NCBI GenBank assembly: GCA_902475515.1
Contig: CABSAB010000038.1
Coordinates: 1 to 9,073 of the forward strand
Direction of reading: 5' to 3'
From: an uncultured Eubacteriales bacterium
GTDB lineage: Bacteria; Bacillota; Clostridia; Oscillospirales; Oscillospiraceae
DNA: 9,073 nucleotides
Shown one piece after another: positions 1 through 5,201 of the stretch. The notes beneath the pieces were generated by a model. That model did not search any database and had not been told where the DNA came from. It saw only the letters and a list, made by a program, of their open reading frames with translations. The translations under genes and the position numbers were made by a program. How positions within the stretch are numbered: position 1 is the stretch's first letter; each line of letters begins with the position of its first letter.

Positions 1-766
1 GTTCAAACTGTGCCGGGTCCGTTTCCAGCCCCGCAGCCTTGGCCGCCCGGGCAAGCAGTGCCATGCACAGCGCGGGATTCCGCACCAGCACGGGGCCCAG
101 GCAGGTGGTATAGATGACGTTCCCGGTGACCGCGCCCTCCACGCCGTTTCCGCAGTTGCCCCGGCCATAGCGGACCGTGCCGAAGGGGGCCTGGCCCTCG
201 TCCAGCGTCACATCCGCCAGCTTGATCTCGTTTCCGATGACCTCCACGCCGTCTATGGCGTCCAGCCACAGGTCATCGCCGTGAACGCTGCTGCGCTCGG
301 TCCAGTGCATCCCAAGAAGCCCCAGGCACGCCACCGTAGGGCCGCCCAGGACCCGCAGGTCCTTTCCCAGGATCGCGCCGCTGCTGCCGTTGGCAACGAT
401 GACCTTTCCGGCCTCTCCAAAGGCCCGAAGTGCCTCCTGCTGGGGCATCAGGGCCTCCACAATATCCGGCACACAGGCCAGATCTCCGCAGCAAAAATAG
501 AGCATGTCCGCCGACTGAAGGTCTACGGGCTCTGACAGGTCCATCTTCCGATGGATCTCCATCGGAAGGTTTGCCACAGTGGCAAACCGCATCAGCGCCA
601 TAAGATCGCCCCGGCCGCCGTGGAGCGAGAGAATATCCGGGTACATCCACTGCACCCGCACCCGCTTTGCGTCTGCGGGGAGCCCCAGCACATCCAGGTT
701 GTGGATGGAGTTTTCCCCGGCAGAATACTGCCCGGTAATTTCCAGAAATCGTTTTATGCTTTCCAT
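1..766 (-). CDS. GatD-like class I glutamine amidotransferase-fold protein, catalytic residues missing (partial, C-terminus off window)
   Basis: The minus-strand frame is open from ATG at 766 to the window edge, giving 255 codons with no stop seen. It starts 11 nt after the MurT-like stop, with a GGGGGTG ribosome site between them, so the two are probably co-translated. In the MurT/GatD complex, GatD hydrolyses glutamine and passes ammonia to MurT for amidation of lipid II D-glutamate. Family landmarks are visible: YPDILSLHGGRGDLMAL (42-58, matching the GatD N-terminal region), ADMLYFCCGD (86-95, in place of the GGG-x-D strand), LGK (133-135), and RYGRGN followed by a GPVLVRNPAL block (199-234). 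The oxyanion/nucleophile elbow, usually ICGGYQ-LG, reads ANGSSGAILG (125-134), so the Cys is absent. The usual YLHGP near the C-terminus reads TCLGP (221-225), so the His is replaced by Leu223. An N-terminal extension of about 35 residues precedes the fold. I infer a pseudo-amidotransferase. The fold assignment is firm; the function is open. Confidence 0.85.
   Translation of the reverse strand, partial: MESIKRFLEITGQYSAGENSIHNLDVLGLPADAKRVRVQWMYPDILSLHGGRGDLMALMRFATVANLPMEIHRKMDLSEPVDLQSADMLYFCCGDLACVPDIVEALMPQQEALRAFGEAGKVIVANGSSGAILGKDLRVLGGPTVACLGLLGMHWTERSSVHGDDLWLDAIDGVEVIGNEIKLADVTLDEGQAPFGTVRYGRGNCGNGVEGAVTGNVIYTTCLGPVLVRNPALCMALLARAAKAAGLETDPAQFE
545..588. repeat. Two adjacent perfect inverted repeats inside the GatD-like gene
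   Basis: Two perfect palindromic units lie end to end and share base 568. Unit one (545-568) has 11-bp arms, CTTCCGATGGA and TCCATCGGAAG, with a 2-nt centre. Unit two (568-588) has 10-bp arms, GGTTTGCCAC and GTGGCAAACC, around a single A. They lie in coding sequence for residues about 60-74 and do not break the frame. The protein still aligns with GatD there, so they are not obviously an insertion. They would form two strong back-to-back hairpins in mRNA or single-stranded DNA. There is no U-tract, so this is not a terminator. Confidence 0.8.
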
Positions 767-777
767 ACGGCACCCCC

Positions 778-2112
778 CTATCGTTTCCAGAACGGGATCT
801 CTTCCACCAGACAGATGTTTTCACTGTCCAAGGCTTCCAGCTCCCTGCGCAGGGTGGGTTCCAAACTGTCCGGCAGGACGCTGATCCGGTCCGGGTCAAA
901 GCCGTCGTACAAAAACCGCGTGGCGCTGATATGGCCCATGGCGGCGGAGGTGCATGTCAGATGGGAAACGCCCGATTCCCGCAGTCTGCGGAAATCGCAG
1001 TCAAACAGGAAGCAGGTATTGACATACGGCGGATAAAAGTCGATATATTCGTCACAGCCAAAGAGAAACACCTTGTCGGAATCATCCTGCGCAATGGTGT
1101 TGACCACCGCCTGCAGGGTCTCGGAGTTCTCCTGCTTCATTTTATAAAAGTGCAGCGGCTTCCCCGCCACCGTGCGCGCTGCCACCCGGTCGCTGGCATT
1201 TTGGAATTTGTCGAAGGCCCGGGCGATCACCGCCCCATCCACCCCCAGGTGGCGGGCCATAGCCACGGTAGGGACATAGCTGTAGAGGAACTGCGGCAAC
1301 CGGTAGTGCATGGGATAGCGCTGCCCATCCACAGAAAAATACCCCTCTTCAAAGGAGACATCCTCCGCCAGATAATCCGCCGCATGGTCACTGCCCAGCC
1401 CGCAGCCCGGGCAGCAAAAGGGCCCGATATGGTCCAGATTATACTGCTGAAACCGGATGGCGCTATGGCACACCGGGCAGGGCATAGACACCGCAAAAAA
1501 GTCGTCCGTCTTTTGAAAGGACAGCTCGTGGGGGCTGACGCCGTACCGGACTACGGTGTCAGCCTCTGCGGCAAGGGCGCAGGAATTGGGCTCGTCCTGA
1601 TTGACAAAGACCGTCATATCCGGCCGGATGGCCTGGCGAATCTTCCGCAGGATAAAGCCGGGCTCACCGTTTCGCTGGACCTGGTCCTTTTGCACATTGG
1701 TGATGCACAAGTACTTGGCCGGGATCTGCTGGCGGATGCGGGAAACATAGCGTTCGTCGGTCTCCATGACCACATAATCGCAGCGGACCCTGCCCGTCAA
1801 AGAGCAGCTCCGCAGCAGCGGCACCGCCACGCCGGCGGTCATATTGGCTCCGTCCAGGTTGGAGATCACCCGATAGCCCGCCTCTGTGAGCACCCGGCTC
1901 AGTAGGCCTGTGGTGGTACTTTTGCCGTTGGTTCCGGTGATGAACACTGTTTTTTCCGGGTCAATGCCCCGAATATGCCGGAGAAATTGCGGGTCTATCT
2001 TCAGTGCGATGGCTCCGGGCAGATTGGTCCCCCGGCCCTTGGCCAAAAGGTCGATGCCACGCCGTACCGCCTTGGACAGATAGAGTGCCAGGAAAAACCG
2101 CAGCCCTCTCAT
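778..2112 (-). CDS. MurT-like Mur ligase (Mur ligase middle domain, zinc ribbon, divergent DUF1727-type C-terminus)
   Basis: 444 residues, close to the family's usual length (about 440). Canonical MurT binds ATP and activates the D-Glu carboxylate of lipid II; GatD then supplies ammonia. Seen here: an N-terminal LPG element (31-33); the P-loop GTNGKST (60-66); SNLDGANMTAG (84-94), like the family's GAN segment; ETDE (117-120); ITNVQKDQVQRNGE (137-150), like the conserved ITN..RDQ..R.GE; NQDEP (171-175); and a four-Cys zinc ribbon, CPVC (212-215) plus CPGC (234-237), which is diagnostic for MurT. The C-terminal region is divergent. The KNPAG and ADGRDxSW signatures expected of DUF1727 are replaced by KMKQENSETL (324-333) and YIDFYPPYVNT (356-366), before a conserved-looking FDCDF (370-374). 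ATG at 2112 is the only sensible start. A purine-rich GGGAGAGAGG lies upstream, but with a long spacing of about 14 nt. It is the first gene of an operon with the GatD-like gene. MurT family membership is clear; the substrate is uncertain. Confidence 0.88.
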   Translation of the reverse strand: MRGLRFFLALYLSKAVRRGIDLLAKGRGTNLPGAIALKIDPQFLRHIRGIDPEKTVFITGTNGKSTTTGLLSRVLTEAGYRVISNLDGANMTAGVAVPLLRSCSLTGRVRCDYVVMETDERYVSRIRQQIPAKYLCITNVQKDQVQRNGEPGFILRKIRQAIRPDMTVFVNQDEPNSCALAAEADTVVRYGVSPHELSFQKTDDFFAVSMPCPVCHSAIRFQQYNLDHIGPFCCPGCGLGSDHAADYLAEDVSFEEGYFSVDGQRYPMHYRLPQFLYSYVPTVAMARHLGVDGAVIARAFDKFQNASDRVAARTVAGKPLHFYKMKQENSETLQAVVNTIAQDDSDKVFLFGCDEYIDFYPPYVNTCFLFDCDFRRLRESGVSHLTCTSAAMGHISATRFLYDGFDPDRISVLPDSLEPTLRRELEALDSENICLVEEIPFWKR

Positions 2113-2295
2113 AATTGATACACGTTCCTCTCTCCCGCGGCGCGGCCCCTAACGGAAGTGGTCAACAACTCAGGACACGCCGCTTTGATGGTTTTTCACG
2201 AATGCGCTGGAACGGGCCGTGGGGTCCATGCAGCACAAAGGTCCGCCCATTCCAAATGGGCGGAAAGCGGCATCCGCTTCGGGATGTCCGCTATC
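2113..2295 (-). promoter_or_regulatory. Structured 5' leader of the MurT/GatD-like operon
   Basis: If transcription starts about 7 nt after the -10 box at 2302-2307, the operon has a leader of about 180 nt. It holds two adjacent hairpins: arms AAGCGG/CCGCTT (2265-2279, 3-nt loop) and arms CCGCCCATT/AATGGGCGG (2243-2263, 3-nt loop). A third, GC-only hairpin (arms CCGCG/CGCGG, 2135-2145) lies just upstream of the purine-rich ribosome site. The element GCGGA recurs three times, so alternative pairings are possible. No U-tract follows the hairpins. I do not recognise a known riboswitch or T-box. Together with 2296-2484 this is a gap of about 370 nt without a convincing gene. Confidence 0.45.
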
Positions 2296-2301
2296 CTTGC
2301 C

Positions 2302-2330
2302 ATTATAGCACTTCCCGGAGAAATGTGCAA
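2302..2330 (-). promoter_or_regulatory. Sigma-A type promoter of the MurT/GatD-like operon
   Basis: On the minus strand the -35-like box TTGCAC (2325-2330) is followed by a 17-nt spacer and a perfect -10 box TATAAT (2302-2307). It reads toward the MurT-like gene. The -10 is consensus; the -35 keeps only TTG. A short imperfect dyad (TTGGC at 2334-2338, GCCAA at 2347-2351) sits just upstream of the -35 and could be a protein site, but it is too weak to call. Confidence 0.7.
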
Positions 2331-2447
2331 CCATTGGCAATTCTCCGCCAAGGGAACATCTATATTACGATTCTACCCAATTTTTTGTGATATCAAATGT
2401 GCCGCCTCCCGGCATTTTGCTTGCGCCCCCGGCGCGAATTTCACTGC

Positions 2448-2476
2448 AAAAAGCCCGCAGGCATTTGCCTGCGGGC
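2448..2476 (-). terminator. Rho-independent terminator of the Gly-rich small gene
   Basis: A perfect 10-bp GC stem (GCCTGCGGGC at 2467-2476 pairs with 2453-2462) with a 4-nt loop is followed on the minus strand by five T residues (2448-2452). It begins about 9 nt after the stop codon at 2485-2487, which is ideal placement. The opposite strand has only an interrupted T-run, so it may work weakly there. Confidence 0.9.
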
Positions 2477-2484
2477 CTTTCTAT

Positions 2485-2856
2485 TTAGCCTTGCATCTTC
2501 GGCGGCTCCCAGAATTCCTTTTCCTCGTGGAGCGTAATGTTGTTGTCCTTGGCGAACTTGATCATCTGGGCCTTGGCCTTGGCCCAAGAACCCTTCTCCT
2601 TGCTCTCCAGGGCTTCCTTGGTGATGGGCATTCCGTCGCCGCCGGGGCCGCCAGGACCTCCGGGGCCGCCCGCGCCGCCCTTCATCTTGATGATCATTAC
2701 TTCAGATTCCACGGTTTTGAACAGCTTTTTCTGCTTGGTGGGCTGAATGGTGATGGTGGTGATCTGATCCGCACGGATGTCCATGGTCATGGCCTCCTTG
2801 TCAGCCATACGCAGAACAAATTCCGTTTTGTCGAAAAGAATGTCGGCCTTTGCCAT
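2485..2856 (-). CDS. Small hypothetical protein with a Gly-Gly-Pro tract
   Basis: 123 residues from ATG at 2856, chosen because GGAGGAA (2863-2869) lies at ideal spacing. A TTG two codons upstream would abut the ribosome site. I do not recognise the family. There are three parts. Residues 1-59 look beta-rich, with alternating hydrophobic and charged residues (ADILFDKTEFVLRM, DQITTITIQPT, KLFKTVESEVMIIKMK), reminiscent of small PH-like or similar barrel domains, though this is only an impression. Residues 60-75 are a tract of GGP/GGA triplets ending GGDG. Residues 76-123 are a charged, probably helical tail (EALESKEKGSWAKAKAQMI, then FAKDNNITLHEEKEFWEPP). There is no signal peptide or membrane segment, so it is probably cytoplasmic. 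It has its own promoter and terminator, so it is a single-gene transcript. The reading frame is well supported; the function is unknown. Confidence 0.85.
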   Translation of the reverse strand: MAKADILFDKTEFVLRMADKEAMTMDIRADQITTITIQPTKQKKLFKTVESEVMIIKMKGGAGGPGGPGGPGGDGMPITKEALESKEKGSWAKAKAQMIKFAKDNNITLHEEKEFWEPPKMQG

Positions 2857-2862
2857 ATTCAA

Positions 2863-2869
2863 TTCCTCC
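2863..2869 (-). promoter_or_regulatory. Ribosome binding site fixing the start of the Gly-rich small gene
   Basis: GGAGGAA on the minus strand ends 6 nt before ATG at 2856 and would leave essentially no spacing for the TTG at 2860-2862. It therefore selects the 123-residue form. Confidence 0.85.
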
Positions 2870-2923
2870 AGTCATAAAACGTATCTTAACCCCTCCCGTT
2901 TGGATGGGTTTTCCTCACGAGAT

Positions 2924-2952
2924 AGCATATAACAAATCCGTCCATTTGTCAA
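2924..2952 (-). promoter_or_regulatory. Promoter of the Gly-rich small gene
   Basis: On the minus strand a perfect -35 TTGACA (2947-2952), a 17-nt spacer and the -10 box TATGCT (2924-2929, 4 of 6 matches) lie in an AT-rich gap about 70 nt upstream of the start codon. No intrinsic terminator is visible between the preceding reductase gene (stop at 3012) and this promoter, so some read-through from upstream is possible. Confidence 0.7.
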
Positions 2953-3011
2953 ATATTCCTTGGGGCAGAAGCCTCCATTTTTGTATAACTTCACAAAAAC
3001 AACAAGGAAAA

Positions 3012-5015
3012 TTACAGCAGCATTGCCCGGGCATAGGCCTCCCGGTTGCACACCTCCAGATTCCCGGCACCGTTGCAGTCGCCGATGGCGTAGAATTCCG
3101 TGGTGATGCCCGCATAGCCCATAGCCTCGGCAGTCAGGGGATTCATGCCGCCGCAGATGACCACACTGTCGCCGGTAACGGTGTGCTCGCCGTTTTCGTC
3201 CACATAGGTGACGGTGTTGCCGTCCACCCGGGTGGTGGTGGCGCCGGTGATGCCCTTGAGGTTGTCGTAGGCCTCCCAGGCGGCGGCATTCCGTGCCTCG
3301 CCGTTTGGTCCGGCCTTCACAAAGGCCATGGTCACATAGTGGAGGCCCGAGGCGTTGTAGCCAAGCTTCCCCTGCCGGGTAAGGACGGTCACGTCGTGGC
3401 CCAGGCCCGCCAAATACATGGCGGTCTCCATGCCCACCTCGCTGCCGCCGATGATGACCACATGCTTGCCGAGCTTCGGCTCGCCGCCGCAGGTGTCCAG
3501 GCAGGACATGTATTCGGGCTTCAGGTTGCCGTTTTCGTCCTTCAGTCCGGGGATATCGGGGATATTCACCGCCGCGCCGGTGGCCGCCAGCACCGCGTCA
3601 AAGCCGCCCGCGGCGATCATTTGCCGGGTGGGCTCGGTGTTCATCAGCACCTTCACGCCGGATTTTCCAAGCTGGTCTACCAGCCAGTTCTTGAAGTTCC
3701 GGATGGGCCACTTGAAGGGGAAATAATCGCCGTGGAACAGCTGGCCGCCCAGGCGGTTTGTCTTTTCGTACAGGGTCACATCGTGGCCCCGCCGAGCGGC
3801 ATAGATGGCCGCGCGCATACCCGCGGGGCCGCCGCCGATGACCGCCACCTTCTTGGGCGTGGTGGTGTCCTCCACCAGCCGGTGGAGCTTGTGGCCCAGA
3901 CCCATCAGGGGGTTCACGGCACAAACGGACGTCCAAGGATCAGGCTCCGGCAGGATCACGCCGTGGCACTTGTTGCATTTGAGGCAGGGGGTGATATCCT
4001 CGCCCCGGCCCTCGTAGAGCTTCTTGCCGTACTCGTCGTCCGCCATAAAACCCCGGGCGATGCCGAACATATCGCACTTGCCCTCTACCAGATAGCGCTC
4101 CATCTCGTCGGGCTCCTGGAAGCCGCCGATGGGCTTCATAAGCATCTTGATACCGGCCTTCTTGGCCTTCTCGCAGAAGTCCACCGCCGGGTGGTCCCCC
4201 TGGGTGAAGCAGTAGCCCGTGGGATGGGACTTACATACATCGTGCTCCCGGACCTCGAGGATATCCACTACATCGTCAAACAGGCGGCAGAACTCCATGG
4301 AATCCTCCTCGGTGTAGCCCTTGCCCATGCGGGCGTTTCCGCCGTAGCCGTTGTTCTGCTCCCAGGCGATGACCGCCTCAATGAGGAAGCCCTTGCCGAG
4401 CCTCTGCTTCAGCGCCGTGCAGACCTCGTGGAACAGCCGGGTGCGGCCCTCCACGGTCTCGCCGGAATACTCATCGTCCCGGACGCCGCCGGGGGCCAGG
4501 AACATGTCGCACCGGAAGCTCACGCCGTCATAGCCCAGGTTCCTGTAACGGCGGAGTTTTTCCACCGTCAGCTCCACCACTTCGCCCATCCGCTCCCGGG
4601 GGAGCTTCTCGGTGGGCTTCCCGTGGGGGCCGAAGCCCCGGCCACCGTAGAGGCTGAAGCCGTCGGGGTACACCAGATTGGTAGTGAGAATGATCTTGGA
4701 CCCGTAGAAGTGGACCTCCTCACACATCTGAGACACATAATTATGGACGGAGGGGTCGGTCATATCAAAGGCCTGCATATGGGTCATGTCCATGTCCATG
4801 GGACCCACCCGCTGCTGGGGATATTCCGCCCATTCGGCAAAATTCACGATGGCGGCGCCGTTTTTCGCCAGATTGGCCGCAAAGGCCCGGTAGCCCTCCG
4901 CCGGGAAGGTCTCTGGCCCCTGCAAAAAGTGCGGGGACGCATTGGGATAGGAAAGCCGGTTTTTGATGATCTGGCCGCCCACCAGAATGGGGGACAGAAG
5001 CTTTTCATAGCGCAT
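3012..5015 (-). CDS. Old Yellow Enzyme-like Fe-S/FMN/FAD oxidoreductase (2,4-dienoyl-CoA reductase/BaiCD-type architecture)
   Basis: 667 residues from ATG at 5013-5015, set by AAAGGAGG 7-10 nt upstream; the frame continues upstream but without coding character. The layout is that of FadH, BaiCD/BaiH and enoate reductases: an N-terminal FMN-binding TIM barrel (about 1-335; SPILVGGQIIKNRL at the start, then GYDGVSF at 161-167 and FGIARGFMAD at 317-326), a Cys cluster for one 4Fe-4S (Cys344, 347, 350, 365), an FAD-binding GGGPAGM (394-400), a second dinucleotide site GGSEVGM (523-529) and a C-terminal AIGD (643-646). Such enzymes use NAD(P)H to reduce an activated C=C bond via FAD, Fe-S and FMN. 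Oddities: the barrel motif after YDGV, normally H-x-A-H/S-E-G-Y-L, is replaced and shortened to FRCDMFLAPGG (167-177), removing the usual proton-donor Tyr. The Cys spacing is C-x2-C-x2-C-x14-C. It lies downstream of, and on the same strand as, the MaoC-like gene. Family is certain; substrate is unknown. Confidence 0.92.
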   Translation of the reverse strand: MRYEKLLSPILVGGQIIKNRLSYPNASPHFLQGPETFPAEGYRAFAANLAKNGAAIVNFAEWAEYPQQRVGPMDMDMTHMQAFDMTDPSVHNYVSQMCEEVHFYGSKIILTTNLVYPDGFSLYGGRGFGPHGKPTEKLPRERMGEVVELTVEKLRRYRNLGYDGVSFRCDMFLAPGGVRDDEYSGETVEGRTRLFHEVCTALKQRLGKGFLIEAVIAWEQNNGYGGNARMGKGYTEEDSMEFCRLFDDVVDILEVREHDVCKSHPTGYCFTQGDHPAVDFCEKAKKAGIKMLMKPIGGFQEPDEMERYLVEGKCDMFGIARGFMADDEYGKKLYEGRGEDITPCLKCNKCHGVILPEPDPWTSVCAVNPLMGLGHKLHRLVEDTTTPKKVAVIGGGPAGMRAAIYAARRGHDVTLYEKTNRLGGQLFHGDYFPFKWPIRNFKNWLVDQLGKSGVKVLMNTEPTRQMIAAGGFDAVLAATGAAVNIPDIPGLKDENGNLKPEYMSCLDTCGGEPKLGKHVVIIGGSEVGMETAMYLAGLGHDVTVLTRQGKLGYNASGLHYVTMAFVKAGPNGEARNAAAWEAYDNLKGITGATTTRVDGNTVTYVDENGEHTVTGDSVVICGGMNPLTAEAMGYAGITTEFYAIGDCNGAGNLEVCNREAYARAMLL

Positions 5016-5020
5016 GGGGA

Positions 5021-5030
5021 TTCCTCCTTT
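5021..5030 (-). promoter_or_regulatory. Ribosome binding site fixing the reductase start
   Basis: AAAGGAGGAA on the minus strand, followed by five bases and ATG at 5015. It is a near-perfect Shine-Dalgarno and rules out the upstream in-frame starts, whose translation has no resemblance to the family N-terminus. Confidence 0.88.
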
Positions 5031-5052
5031 GATCACATTCCTTGGGATTCTA

Positions 5053-5058
5053 AGTATA
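5053..5058 (-). promoter_or_regulatory. Possible -10 box for the reductase gene
   Basis: TATACT on the minus strand (5 of 6 matches to consensus) lies about 38 nt upstream of the start codon in the 186-nt gap after the hydratase. No good -35 is found at 16-18 nt, so this is either a weak or activator-dependent promoter, or chance. The gene may instead be expressed by read-through from the hydratase promoter. Confidence 0.3.
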
Positions 5059-5108
5059 TGGTAGCACGGGGACAAAGATGTTACAAGTGACAAATATCGC
5101 CCTCATAT

Positions 5109-5174
5109 GCACAAATGTGCTGGGCCCACCCAGCAGAGCAAGCCCCGGAGCATGTGTATGCTCCGGGGCTTGCT
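5109..5174 (-). terminator. Strong intergenic hairpin cluster between hydratase and reductase (attenuator or mRNA-processing element)
   Basis: Just after the hydratase stop, on the minus strand, lies a perfect 17-bp stem (5158-5174 with 5137-5153, 4-nt loop). It is followed by a second hairpin (arms TGCTGGG/CCCAGCA, 5118-5135) and an overlapping third (arms GCACA/TGTGC, 5109-5120). The second and third share bases and exclude each other. The big stem has no T-run after it on the minus strand, so it is not a classic intrinsic terminator. It may cause partial termination, pausing, or protection of the hydratase mRNA 3' end. The structure is certain; the role is inferred. Confidence 0.6.
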
Positions 5175-5201
5175 GTTTGGGAACGTGATTACACGGAATA
5201 A

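Noticed and set aside
1..899. Minus-strand frames at 3-269 and 273-899, read as separate short Arg/Gly-rich proteins.
   Set aside because: They are out-of-frame shadows. The GatD-like frame is open through 1-766 and follows the MurT-like stop directly.
931..1905. A 324-codon plus-strand frame opposite the MurT-like gene.
   Set aside because: The sense strand carries the P-loop and zinc-ribbon motifs; the antisense translation is compositionally biased and has no recognisable domain.
2196..2273. A 25-codon minus-strand frame in the MurT-like leader (starting MPLSAHLEWADL) as a possible leader peptide.
   Set aside because: No ribosome site precedes the ATG, which lies in a hairpin loop, and there is no run of regulatory codons.
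2334..2351. Dyad TTGGC/GCCAA upstream of the MurT-like promoter as an operator.
   Set aside because: Five-base arms with an 8-nt centre are too common by chance in this composition.
2115..2877. Plus-strand open frames over the gap between the MurT-like gene and the Gly-rich gene.
   Set aside because: They cross a minus-strand terminator and promoter and overlap the Gly-rich gene antisense, with no ribosome site and no protein-like pattern.
3012..5015. Naming the reductase FadH, BaiCD or a flavone reductase.
   Set aside because: Only the domain architecture is shared. The active-site loop differs from FadH and BaiCD, and no companion pathway genes are present to fix the substrate.
2850..5090. 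A very long open plus-strand frame (746 codons) opposite the reductase gene.
   Set aside because: It is antisense to a gene with clear FMN/Fe-S/FAD motifs. Its translation is low-complexity (rich in H, G, V, A, L), has no ribosome site, and is explained by strong G/C third-position bias.
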